This document shows positions 8,945 to 17,015 of a stretch of DNA of 64,000 bases, piece by piece. This stretch comes from Maribacter algicola (lineage in GTDB: Bacteria > Bacteroidota > Bacteroidia > Flavobacteriales > Flavobacteriaceae): contig NZ_QUSX01000002.1 of NCBI RefSeq assembly GCF_003933245.1, forward strand, positions 620,001 to 684,000, written 5' to 3'. Each line of letters starts with the position of its first letter. The first letter of the stretch is position 1. The notes beneath the pieces were generated by a model. It was given only the letters and a program-made list of their open reading frames with translations, made no database searches and was not told the DNA's origin. The translations under genes and the position numbers were made by a program.

Positions 8945-9841
8945 ATGCAACTACTGGTTTTTATTTTGACATATCCCTTTTTATGGATAATCTCCGTATT
9001 GCCGCACCGACTTTTCTATGGTTTTTCCGATGTTGTGTTCTTTCTGGTCTATAAGGTCATAGGTTATAGGCGTAGGGTTGTACAAGATAATCTCAATTTG
9101 GTATTTCCTGACAAAGACCCTGAAGAAATTCACAGAATAGAAAAGGAATTCTACAGACATATGTGCGATATGTTCTTGGAAATGATAAAGTACATGAATC
9201 TAAGCAAGGAACAGATCAAAAGGAAATACAATGTACTTAACATTGAAGTAATCAATGAAATTGAGAAAAAGCGAAGCATCCTGGTAGTCTGCTCGCACTA
9301 TGCCAATTGGGAATGGAACGTTAGCATGAACAATTATGTAAAGGCAAAAGGCTACGCCGTCTATCAAAAAATTGGGAATAAGTATTTTGACAGATTCATC
9401 AAAAAAGTACGGAGTCGTTGGAACACGACCTTGATTACGCAGCAACAAACGGTTAAAACGGTGGTCAAGGATAAGCGAGATGGCATTATAGGAATTTTTG
9501 GTATGGTCAGCGACCAATCCCCTCAGGCCCACAGGGCACAATATTGGTCGGAATTTATGGGGATTAAAGTCCCCATTTTTAACGGAGCTGAAACAATGGC
9601 CCGAAAGTTAGGACTTGCAGTTGTTTTTCTGAAGGTCAGTAAAGTGAAACGGGGCTACTACCAGGCGGAATTTATCCCCATTACCGAAAACGGCAAGTAT
9701 ACCGAGGAAAACGAGATTACCGAAGCCTTCCTTAGATTGACGGAAAAACAGATAAACGAAAGGCCGGAACACTATTTATGGACCCACAAAAGATGGAAAC
9801 ACAGAGGCAAAACTCCCGCGTCTTTTGCCAAGGTCTCTTAA
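8945..9841 (+). CDS. Lysophospholipid / lipid A acyltransferase family protein (HtrB/LpxL-like)
   Basis: An LpxL/LpxM-like acyltransferase of 298 residues that would add a secondary acyl chain to lipid A or a related lipid at the inner membrane. An N-terminal membrane helix (residues 1 to about 22) is followed by the family motif HYANWE (about residue 118, the H(x4)D/E catalytic pair) and DQSPQ further on. The reading frame stays open back to a TTG at 8924, but that codon is inside a -7 promoter box, so the ATG at 8945 is chosen. The ACP donor and lipid acceptor are inferred from family. Confidence 0.85.
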   Translation: MQLLVFILTYPFLWIISVLPHRLFYGFSDVVFFLVYKVIGYRRRVVQDNLNLVFPDKDPEEIHRIEKEFYRHMCDMFLEMIKYMNLSKEQIKRKYNVLNIEVINEIEKKRSILVVCSHYANWEWNVSMNNYVKAKGYAVYQKIGNKYFDRFIKKVRSRWNTTLITQQQTVKTVVKDKRDGIIGIFGMVSDQSPQAHRAQYWSEFMGIKVPIFNGAETMARKLGLAVVFLKVSKVKRGYYQAEFIPITENGKYTEENEITEAFLRLTEKQINERPEHYLWTHKRWKHRGKTPASFAKVS

Positions 9842-9931
9842 CTATCCTCACTTCTCCGGATACAACCATCTACATTTCAGTATTTTATATTTTAATATTT
9901 ATTGATACTTTAGTTGAAATACTAAAATTGC

Positions 9932-10921
9932 ATGGAGGTATTAGATACGCTTTACAATGAAATCATTGGATTTTTAGGCATTTCCCAAGCTTGGGAAATT
10001 ATTAAAACAGGTGATTATAGTTCCTTTAGAACTTTTGAGGGCATACAAAGCCTTATTTTTCCAATTATACCTTTGTTGGTATTGTTGGAGTTCATTCTGG
10101 GGCTGGTTTATAAAAAGCCACAGACCAAGGTCTATAAGGTAAATTTTCTTATTTATGTTTTTAACCGATTCGTCGGTAGGTTTATCGCCATTGCTATGGT
10201 TACCCTTTGTATTGGATGGTTTGAACCCTATGCCTTGATCAATACGGGCCCTACTTGGTATTGGTTTATCTATGCCTATATTGTTTGGGAATTCGGACAC
10301 TTTATCTATCACTTTTTAGGTCATAAAGTCCGATTGTTTTGGTGCCTTCATGCCACGCATCATACCCCTTAGGACATGAATCTTTCCGTAACCTATGCCC
10401 ATTTTTTTCTGGAAGCGCCCTATGCGGATGTCATTAGAACCACGGTTTGTCTGCTTTTAGGCGTGGAACCTGTCATGTTGTTCCTGATTATGTTCATTGA
10501 CGGAACCTACGGTGCTTTTATTCATGTGGGCGAAAATATGATTAAGGACGCTAGATTCGGGTTTTTGAACAAAATCATGCTAACGCCCTCCCACCATAGG
10601 GTGCATCATGCCCGAAACCCGCTATATATGGACACCAATTTCTGTAATCTATTAAATATCTGGGACCGGGTTTTTGGTACTTACCAAGAAGAACAACCTG
10701 ATACCAAGCCTGAGTATGGCATTACCCGAAAAGTAAACAGCGGTAGTTTTATAGATGTATATTTTGGAGAAATCATTGCCTTGGCCAAGGACGTTTTTCA
10801 CGCACCAGGAATAAAGAACAAATTGGCCTATATTTTTATGCCCCCTGGATGGAGCCACACAGGGGAACATAAAACCTCAAAAATTGTCCGTGCGAATTAT
10901 TTGGCGAATAAGTCGGCCTAA
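9932..10921 (+). pseudogene. Fatty acid hydroxylase / sterol desaturase family gene interrupted by an in-frame TAG
   Basis: Two same-frame pieces, 9932-10372 (146 aa) and 10376-10921, are separated by one TAG (10370-10372) and a GAC codon. Read through, they form one 329-residue membrane di-iron hydroxylase. The first piece has four or so membrane helices plus the His boxes HFIYH (HxxxH) and HATHH (HxxHH). The second has further helices and SHHRVHH (HxxHH). The TAG falls three residues after HATHH, so the first piece lacks the third His box. No reading frame changes, so one base change (for example GAG to TAG) is enough. It could be a real nonsense mutation or a sequencing error. The 3' end overlaps the next gene's stop by four bases. 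Confidence 0.8.
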
Positions 10922-12306
10922 ATACCAGCGATTTCCTTGATTTCTAGTATGATGCTATCAGCAAGGGAATCCGCATCATCCTGACTTTTCGCTTCGGTAT
11001 AAATTCTAATGATGGGTTCCGTATTCGATTTTCTCAGGTGCACCCAATTTTCAGGAAAGTCGATTTTTACACCATCAATAGTGGAAATTTCTTCATTTTT
11101 ATATTTGTCGGCCATCTCACGTAAGATTCCATCTACATCAAGTCCTGGCGTAAGCTCAATTTTCTTTTTGCTCATAAAATAGCTGGGGTAGCTGGCCCTC
11201 AATTCTGCGACTGTTCCACCTTTTTCGGCCATCAACATCAGAAACAAAGCGGTGCCTACCAAAGCATCACGTCCATAATGACTATCTGGGTAAATGATAC
11301 CACCGTTTCCTTCCCCGCCAATAATGGCATTATTCGCTTTCATTTTTGTCACTACGTTTACTTCGCCCACAGCTGCCGCTTCATATGTGCCTCCATGTTT
11401 TTCGGTAATATCCCTTAAAGCTCTGGAGGACGAGAGATTAGAAACCGTATTTCCTTTGGTTTTGCCCAAAACATAATCGGCACAGGCCACTAAGGTATAC
11501 TCTTCCCCAAACATCTCCCCGTCATTGCTTATAAACGCCAATCGGTCAACATCAGGATCTACAACAATACCAAAATCGGCTTTTTCCTCCACGACCTTTT
11601 TACAGATATCGCCTAAATGCTCTTTTAAAGGCTCTGGATTATGGGGAAAATGGCCGGTTGGGTCACAATACAATTTCACCACTTCAACCCCCAATTCATG
11701 CAACAGTTTGGGAATGGCAATGCCTCCCGTGGAATTGACACCATCGACCACGACCTTAAATTTTGCTTTCTTAATAACATCTGCATCCACCAAGGATAGA
11801 TTTAATACTTCGTCAATATGTATGTCTATATAACTATCATTTTTAATGATCTCCCCTAAATCGTCTACTTCGGAAAAATCGAAATCTTCCCGTTCGGCAA
11901 TTTCCAAAATTTTGGCACCTTGGGCAGCATCCAAAAATTCGCCCCGCTCGTTCAGTAATTTAAGGGCGTTCCATTGTTTTGGATTGTGGCTTGCGGTAAG
12001 GATAATACCGCCATCTGCATTTTCCAAAGGCACGGCTATTTCAACCGTAGGGGTTGTGGAAAGATCTAGGTCAATGACATCGATGCCAAGTCCCACAAGG
12101 GTTGAAACGACCAAATTCTGTATCATTTCCCCAGATAGCCGGGCATCCCTGCCTATAACTACCTTCAATTTTTCCTTTTTGGAGTAGTCCTTTAGCCATA
12201 TGCCATAGGATGCCGCAAATTTTACCGCATCAATGGGTGTTAGGTTATCTCCTGGTTTTCCTCCTATGGTGCCTCGTATTCCTGAAATCGATTTGATTAG
12301 TGTCAT
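10918..12306 (-). CDS. glmM: Phosphoglucosamine mutase / phosphomannomutase (alpha-D-phosphohexomutase)
   Basis: A 462-residue phosphohexomutase. Visible motifs are SGIRGTIGG at the N-terminus, the catalytic phosphoserine loop TASHNPKQWNA (Ser about residue 103), the metal loop DPDVDRL, the sugar loop GEGNGGI and the C-terminal phosphate loop RKSNTEPIIRIY. It isomerises a hexose or hexosamine 6-phosphate to the 1-phosphate for cell wall or glycan precursors. GlmM activity is likely but ManB-like substrates cannot be excluded. The frame opens at 12327, but MTLIKSISGIRG at 12306 is the family start and has a TATATTTG box upstream. Confidence 0.85.
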   Translation of the reverse strand: MTLIKSISGIRGTIGGKPGDNLTPIDAVKFAASYGIWLKDYSKKEKLKVVIGRDARLSGEMIQNLVVSTLVGLGIDVIDLDLSTTPTVEIAVPLENADGGIILTASHNPKQWNALKLLNERGEFLDAAQGAKILEIAEREDFDFSEVDDLGEIIKNDSYIDIHIDEVLNLSLVDADVIKKAKFKVVVDGVNSTGGIAIPKLLHELGVEVVKLYCDPTGHFPHNPEPLKEHLGDICKKVVEEKADFGIVVDPDVDRLAFISNDGEMFGEEYTLVACADYVLGKTKGNTVSNLSSSRALRDITEKHGGTYEAAAVGEVNVVTKMKANNAIIGGEGNGGIIYPDSHYGRDALVGTALFLMLMAEKGGTVAELRASYPSYFMSKKKIELTPGLDVDGILREMADKYKNEEISTIDGVKIDFPENWVHLRKSNTEPIIRIYTEAKSQDDADSLADSIILEIKEIAGI

Positions 12307-12324
12307 ATTTGAAGTAAGTTTTTG

Positions 12325-12332
12325 CAAATATA
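12325..12332 (-). promoter_or_regulatory. Putative -7 box (TATATTTG) for glmM
   Basis: The minus strand reads TATATTTG, 18 bases before the ATG at 12306. It matches TAnnTTTG exactly and overlaps the longer reading frame at 12327, which supports the shorter start. Confidence 0.45.
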
Positions 12333-12399
12333 AAGGGTTAGGGTTATTTGAAAGTTCTTCAATTCGTAAATTCGACTTTTATAGAAAAATATCGGCCCA

Positions 12400-13005
12400 T
12401 TGAACTTTTTAGCACATATTTACCTTTCATTTAACGATAAAGATATTACCATTGGCAATTTTATTGCGGATAGTATACGGGGCAATAAATACAAACACCT
12501 ACCCCCTCGAATTCAACAAGGTATTTTGTTGCACAGGGCAATAGATACTTTTACGGATGCCCACAATATACCCAAAATTAGCAGCAAACGGCTCCACAAG
12601 AATTATAGCCATTACAGCCGGGTAATCGTGGATATATTTTACGACCATTTTTTGGCAAAGAATTGGTCCGTATATTCTGATGTGCCCCTTGAATTGTTCG
12701 TTGACAATTTTTATGATTCCTTGGAAGAATACTATCATTTCCTACCGGATAGCACAAAGCATATGATGCCGTATATGATTGCCGACAATTGGTTGCTCAA
12801 TTACTCCAACATGGAAGGAATAGCCAAAGTACTGACAGGCATGAACCGAAGGACCCAAAATAAATCCAAGATGAATTTTGCCATTCTGGACCTGGAACAA
12901 AACTATGATGATTTTGAAGAAGAGTTTACCCAATTTTTTGAGGAATTGGTTATCTTTTCCAAACAGAAATACATCTCCTTAAAACTTGTAAAAAACCAGC
13001 TTTAA
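12400..13005 (+). CDS. acpH: Acyl carrier protein phosphodiesterase (AcpH-like)
   Basis: A 201-residue protein that resembles ACP phosphodiesterases, which remove the 4'-phosphopantetheine arm from holo-ACP. The start MNFLAHIYLSF and GNFIADSIRG (about 22-31) match the family, as do LHRAID and the FYDHFLAKNW segment, an HD-like helical metal-binding fold. The start is TTG at 12400; no ATG fits the conserved N-terminus. It ends 10 bases before ggt on the same strand, so the two may be co-transcribed. A near-match -7 box, TAAATTCG, lies about 25 bases upstream. Confidence 0.8.
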   Translation: MNFLAHIYLSFNDKDITIGNFIADSIRGNKYKHLPPRIQQGILLHRAIDTFTDAHNIPKISSKRLHKNYSHYSRVIVDIFYDHFLAKNWSVYSDVPLELFVDNFYDSLEEYYHFLPDSTKHMMPYMIADNWLLNYSNMEGIAKVLTGMNRRTQNKSKMNFAILDLEQNYDDFEEEFTQFFEELVIFSKQKYISLKLVKNQL

Positions 13006-13015
13006 ACCAGAACAC

Positions 13016-14701
13016 ATGAAAAAATATTTCTTACTTCTATTCGCTTTTATTGTATTCGTTCACTGTAAAAAGGCTTCAGTAGTACCTACAGGATTGGTCA
13101 CTGAAAAAGCCATGGTGGTTTCCGCGCGGGAAGAGGCCTCTAAAATTGGGGTGGAAATTATGAAGAAGGGAGGTAATGCCTTTGATGCTATGGTAGCCAC
13201 AGAAATGGCCTTGGTTGTGGCCTATCCTTTTGCCGGTAATCTGGGCGGTGGCGGATTTATGGTTTATAGAAAGGCCAACGGCGATGTTGGTGGCTTGGAT
13301 TATAGGGAAAAAGCTCCCCTTGCGGGCCATAAGGATATGTATTTGGATTCTTTGGGCAATGTCATCCCCAATATGAGCACGGTGGGTGCCACAGCTGTTG
13401 GGGTGCCTGGTACCGTGGCCGGGATTATTGAGGTGCATAAAAAATTTGGGTCATTACCGTTAGAAGAAATATTCGAACCCGTTATCGCATTGGCGGAAAA
13501 AGGGGTATCGGTAACGGTAAATCAGGAAAAAAGATTGGCAAGCCAGCGTGACAAGTTTATTGAAGTAAATGGTGACAGTACAAAGTTTGCCCAAGTATTC
13601 AAGGAAGGCGATATCATACAATACCCGGCCTTGGCCAATACCATGCGCCGAATTGCAAAAAACGGGAGGGACGGCTTTTACAAAGGGGAAACCGCCCAAA
13701 AACTGGCGGCCTTTATCCAAGAAAAAGGAGGTTTTATTACTGAGGAAGACTTGGAAAAATATGAGGCGGTATGGAGACAACCCATTGTATTCAAATATAA
13801 GGACCTTCGGATAGTTTCCATGAGCCCACCTAGCAGCGGAGGGGTTACCATCAATCAAATCTTTAAAATGATAGAGCCTTATGAGCTGTCGGATTTTGGA
13901 CATAACTCGGCAAAGACCATTCAGTTGTTTACCGAAGCTTCAAGAAGGGCCTATGCGGACCGGAATTATTATTTGGGTGATCCGGATTTTGTGGACATTC
14001 CGTTGGATGTATTGTTGAGCGATTCCTATTTAAAGGAGCGTATGCAGAATTTCTCCTTTGACAAGGCCACCAAATCCTCCGAAGTTGAAAGAGGCAATGT
14101 TGAAATCGTAGAAAGTATGGAAACAACGCACTATTCCATCGTAGATGCAGAAGGTAATGCCGTCTCCGTAACCACAACCTTAAATGGAGCTTACGGCTCC
14201 AAGCTGTATTCGGACGAATTGGGCTTTTTTCTAAATAACGAAATGGACGACTTTAGTGCGAAACCAGGAGTTCCCAATATGTTTGGACTCATCGGTGCCG
14301 AAGCAAATAGCATAGCCCCTGAAAAACGCATGTTGAGCAGTATGACCCCTACGATTGTGGAAAAGGACGGAAAACTTTGGATGGTAGTCGGTACACCAGG
14401 CGGTTCCACAATTATTACGGCCGTGGCCCAAACGATCCTAAACGCCTATGAGTTTGATATGAGCATGCAGGACGCAGTAAATGCCCCACGTTTTCACCAT
14501 CAATGGTTGCCAGATATGGTCATTTTTGAGCCGGACGGTTTTCCCGATACCTTAAAGGAAGAAATGAAAGCAAAAGGGTATATTATCAATGAAGACCGTA
14601 CGCCGATTATAGGCAAGGTTGATGCCATTAAGGTATTGCCCGATGGCAAATTGGAAGGTGGTGCCGATAAACGTGGAGATGACGCTGCAGTAGGGTTTTA
14701 A
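13016..14701 (+). CDS. ggt: Gamma-glutamyltransferase (glutathione hydrolase)
   Basis: A 561-residue N-terminal nucleophile hydrolase that transfers or hydrolyses gamma-glutamyl groups outside the cytoplasm. A lipoprotein-like signal (FVHCKK, Cys 18) suggests membrane anchoring. The autocleavage site is METTHYS, with the nucleophile Thr at about residue 370 that becomes the N-terminus of the small subunit. Downstream are NAVSVTTTLN and the oxyanion/lid region LSSMTPT. GTPGGSTI is also present. The large-subunit Arg is in LDYREKAP. Full length and apparently intact. It follows acpH by 10 bases. Confidence 0.93.
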   Translation: MKKYFLLLFAFIVFVHCKKASVVPTGLVTEKAMVVSAREEASKIGVEIMKKGGNAFDAMVATEMALVVAYPFAGNLGGGGFMVYRKANGDVGGLDYREKAPLAGHKDMYLDSLGNVIPNMSTVGATAVGVPGTVAGIIEVHKKFGSLPLEEIFEPVIALAEKGVSVTVNQEKRLASQRDKFIEVNGDSTKFAQVFKEGDIIQYPALANTMRRIAKNGRDGFYKGETAQKLAAFIQEKGGFITEEDLEKYEAVWRQPIVFKYKDLRIVSMSPPSSGGVTINQIFKMIEPYELSDFGHNSAKTIQLFTEASRRAYADRNYYLGDPDFVDIPLDVLLSDSYLKERMQNFSFDKATKSSEVERGNVEIVESMETTHYSIVDAEGNAVSVTTTLNGAYGSKLYSDELGFFLNNEMDDFSAKPGVPNMFGLIGAEANSIAPEKRMLSSMTPTIVEKDGKLWMVVGTPGGSTIITAVAQTILNAYEFDMSMQDAVNAPRFHHQWLPDMVIFEPDGFPDTLKEEMKAKGYIINEDRTPIIGKVDAIKVLPDGKLEGGADKRGDDAAVGF

Positions 14702-14910
14702 ACTCAAGTTCAAGCACAAGTTCAAGTTCAAATTTCAATCTCAAGATGTATTAAGTAACAAGTGCAAAGTGAAAAGTTAGAATGTAGAACTGATAATTTT
14801 AGATGTTATAATTGATTAGAACCTGAAACCTGAAACTTTTAAAATAGTCAACAACCAACTACCAAAATGAACAACCAACAGCTAACAGCTAACAGCGAAA
14901 AATAAAAAGT
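14702..14910. repeat. Low-complexity repeat spacer (copy 1)
   Basis: About 200 bp with no gene. It is made of short direct repeats: AAGTTCAAG/CAAGTTCAAG units, GTGAAAAGT, GAACCTGAAACCTGAAAC, CAACAACCAACTACC and AACAGCTAACAGCTAACAGC. The same modules in the same order recur in shorter form at 15619-15720, on the other side of the next gene. No promoter or terminator could be picked out. Confidence 0.55.
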
Positions 14911-15618
14911 ATGCTTAAAAAATTATTGAAAATTCTGGGGATTATCGTTTTGGTACTTGTCATCGCCTTTGGAGTTCTTTACGCCATTTACAACGAGCCG
15001 TTGCCTGAGGGGCGGTCGGGTCCGGATGCGGATGCCTTGGCTGAAAAAATGCTCACTTCCTTGAACCATGAGTTGTATAAAAATACGCGGTTTCTCGAAT
15101 GGTCTTTTAGAAACGAGTCCCATTTTTATAAATGGGACCGCCAATTGAGAAAAGCCGAGGTACAGTGGGATGCCTACCGCGTAGAATTGGATTTGATCAA
15201 TACCAGTTCGAGTATTGCGTTTAAAAATGGGGAACGGCTAAATGCAAATGAAAATGAAGATTTTGTAGCCGATGCCATAGCCATGTTCAATAATGATTCC
15301 TTTTGGTTGGTAGCACCTTATAAGGTTTTTGATTCCGGGACCCAAAGACAGGTCGTTACTTTAGAGGATGGCTCGGATGGTCTCTTGGTGACCTACAATA
15401 GTGGTGGTACAACACCAGGTGATTCTTATTTATGGGTGTTACAACCCAGTGGTTTCCCAAAAAGTTTAAAAATGTGGGTCAAGATCATTCCTATTGGTGG
15501 TGTGGAGGCCACGTGGGATGAATGGTTGGTCACCGAAAGTGGCGCTTTTCTCCCCAAGTCCCATGTAATGGGTCCGCTGGAACTTTCCATGGGGAATGTA
15601 AGAGGGTATAATCGATAA
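14911..15618 (+). CDS. Hypothetical membrane-anchored protein
   Basis: A 235-residue protein of unknown function. An N-terminal hydrophobic helix (about 5-27, LLKILGIIVLVLVIAFGVLY) would anchor it in the membrane. The rest is a soluble beta-rich domain with several Trp (WSF, WDAY, FWLVAPY, WVLQPSGFP, WDEWLVTESG). It looks like a lipocalin/LolA-like envelope fold as seen in DUF6503-type proteins, but that is a weak visual impression. Both flanks are junk-like repeat spacers, so it is probably a single gene. Confidence 0.65.
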   Translation: MLKKLLKILGIIVLVLVIAFGVLYAIYNEPLPEGRSGPDADALAEKMLTSLNHELYKNTRFLEWSFRNESHFYKWDRQLRKAEVQWDAYRVELDLINTSSSIAFKNGERLNANENEDFVADAIAMFNNDSFWLVAPYKVFDSGTQRQVVTLEDGSDGLLVTYNSGGTTPGDSYLWVLQPSGFPKSLKMWVKIIPIGGVEATWDEWLVTESGAFLPKSHVMGPLELSMGNVRGYNR

Positions 15619-15720
15619 TTAAAGTACAAATTTAAGTTCAAGATAGTTTGAGTCCATAGTGAAAAGTGGAAAATGTAGATTTTACCAACAACCAAGAACA
15701 AACATCCAATAGCCAAAACA
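15619..15720. repeat. Low-complexity repeat spacer (copy 2)
   Basis: Contains AAGTTCAAG, GTGAAAAGT, AATGTAGA and CAACAACCAAGAACAA in the same order as the spacer at 14702-14910, but shortened. There is no coding potential. Confidence 0.5.
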
Positions 15721-16149
15721 ATGGAAATAAAACTCCTATCTAAGAACGACGTAACTGAAAGCCTACAAGAACAACTTTCAATATTATACCTGCAACTCAA
15801 TTCCGAAATACGACAACTTTCCTTGGAAAATATTCTTAAGGAAGAGGAATATATAGATGTTGCGGTGTGCTTGGAGAATAAAGAACTTATCGGGATTGCA
15901 ATGATGGCGAATTATAAGGTGGTATCGGGGTATAAAGGAATGATAGAGGATGTGATCGTTTCCGACAACCATCGGGGAAAGGGAATCGGTAGGAAATTAA
16001 TGGAAACACTTTTGCAACAGGCCGAAAAAAGACAACTGAATGATGTGCTCCTTTTCAGCGGGCATCATAGAAAGGCCGCTATCGGTCTATATAAAAGTCT
16101 AGGTTTTACCTTAAAGAACAGCGGGCTATACATTAAGAAATACCACTAG
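15721..16149 (+). CDS. GNAT family N-acetyltransferase
   Basis: A 142-residue GCN5-related acetyltransferase that moves an acetyl group from acetyl-CoA to an unknown amine. The acetyl-CoA loop is visible as HRGKGIGRKL (about 84-93, R/QxxGxG/A), preceded by the beta-4 strand IEDVIVSD and followed by AAIGLYKSLGF, the typical C-terminal motif. It starts at ATG 15721 right after the repeat spacer and ends two bases before the stop of the convergent repressor gene. The substrate cannot be predicted. Confidence 0.88.
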   Translation: MEIKLLSKNDVTESLQEQLSILYLQLNSEIRQLSLENILKEEEYIDVAVCLENKELIGIAMMANYKVVSGYKGMIEDVIVSDNHRGKGIGRKLMETLLQQAEKRQLNDVLLFSGHHRKAAIGLYKSLGFTLKNSGLYIKKYH

Positions 16150-16151
16150 GC

Positions 16152-16916
16152 TTACACTTTTTTAACGTGCTGTAATTGGTCTTTAAGCTCCTGCATGGAT
16201 TCCTGCAGCTGTTTGAGCAGTCCATTATCCGTAGTGGCGTCTACATTGAAGGTAATTTTACTGCTCACTTCCCAAATTTCCTGGATCAAAAAAGGTTTGA
16301 TATCATAAGGTGGATACGATTCGTTCAAGGAAACCAAGGTAATGTTATTGGAATTGGGCCTTTTCTCGATTTTCTTAACCATCACGGAATCTTGCAAGAC
16401 CACCACATACATTTTATTGGCGCTCACATGGTCAATATGCTCTATGGCCCTTGCCAACACCCATTCGCCTGGACGCAAATTGGGTAACATACTATCCCCT
16501 TCTACCTGAAATCCACGATAGGTGGCATTCCGGAACTCCGGTATGGGCAAATCGAATGCCGGCAATTGCTGGTACCAACTCGTATCTGAAATATTTTGGG
16601 GATAACCCGCCGCGGCCTTCGCGTTCACCAGTACCATATTGTCTCTATCCGCACTATCCACGGTAACCACTTTTGGAATGACACTCGTTTGGGAGGTTTC
16701 CAAATATTGATTATCGCTTTCCCCGAACAACCACAGTGGATTGATCTTAAACTGTTTAAGAAGTTCAGAAACCACCTTTCCGGATAATTTCGTCCTTCCC
16801 CGTTCAATATCGGCAGTGGTGTTCTTTACACCGAGTATCTCTGCAAACTCGGCCTGGGTGTAGCCTAATTCCCTCCGAACATCGGTAAATCTTTTGAGTG
16901 TCAATTCATTTTCCAT
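16152..16916 (-). CDS. XRE-HTH / S24 peptidase-domain repressor (LexA/CI-like)
   Basis: A 254-residue transcription regulator. An N-terminal XRE helix-turn-helix (about 6-62, FTDVRRELGYTQAEFAEILG) binds DNA. A C-terminal S24 domain has the Ser of VEGDSM (about 142) and the Lys of VMVKKIEK (about 181), the self-cleavage dyad of LexA and CI. AKAAAGY (about 97-103) provides an Ala-Gly cleavage-type site in the linker. The last 20 residues form an amphipathic helix. It is divergent from the radical SAM DNA-repair pair, with a repeated operator between them. Self-cleavage in response to DNA damage is inferred. The ATG at 16916 is preferred over a TTG at 16922, which lies in the promoter box. Confidence 0.87.
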   Translation of the reverse strand: MENELTLKRFTDVRRELGYTQAEFAEILGVKNTTADIERGRTKLSGKVVSELLKQFKINPLWLFGESDNQYLETSQTSVIPKVVTVDSADRDNMVLVNAKAAAGYPQNISDTSWYQQLPAFDLPIPEFRNATYRGFQVEGDSMLPNLRPGEWVLARAIEHIDHVSANKMYVVVLQDSVMVKKIEKRPNSNNITLVSLNESYPPYDIKPFLIQEIWEVSSKITFNVDATTDNGLLKQLQESMQELKDQLQHVKKV

Positions 16917-16919
16917 ATC

Positions 16920-16949
16920 CAAATATAGTCAATATGGATTATTTCCAAA
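16920..16949 (-). promoter_or_regulatory. Promoter of the S24 repressor gene, predicted leaderless
   Basis: On the minus strand TTTG at 16949-16946 and TATATTTG at 16927-16920 match the Bacteroidota -33 and -7 boxes with 18 bases between. If the -7 box is placed at -11 to -4, the A of the ATG at 16916 is +1 and TTTG covers -33 to -30. The repressor mRNA would then have no leader. One GGATTATTTCC operator copy fills the spacer. Confidence 0.55.
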
Positions 16950-17007
16950 ATAAAATATGGATTATTTCCATAATTAGGATTATTTCCATAATTTTGGAAT
17001 AATTACC
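16936..17007. promoter_or_regulatory. Operator array: three exact GGATTATTTCC copies plus a related fourth site
   Basis: Exact copies lie at 16936-16946, 16959-16969 and 16977-16987. Each is a GGA-N5-TCC palindrome. A fourth, inverted-looking site (GGAATAATTACC) is at 16996-17007 and sits within TTTGG/CCAAA arms (16993-17010). Copy-to-copy steps are 23, 18 and 19 bases. Copy 1 is in the spacer of the repressor promoter and copy 3 in the spacer of the radical SAM promoter. The likely ligand is the neighbouring S24 repressor, controlling both directions. Confidence 0.6.
16989..16996 (+). promoter_or_regulatory. Putative -7 box (TAATTTTG) for the radical SAM operon
   Basis: TAATTTTG matches TAnnTTTG and lies 20 bases before the ATG at 17016. 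It is directly after operator copy 3 and overlaps copy 4. No good -33 TTG is present, which would fit a tightly repressed promoter. Confidence 0.42.
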
Positions 17008-17015
17008 AAATTGCT

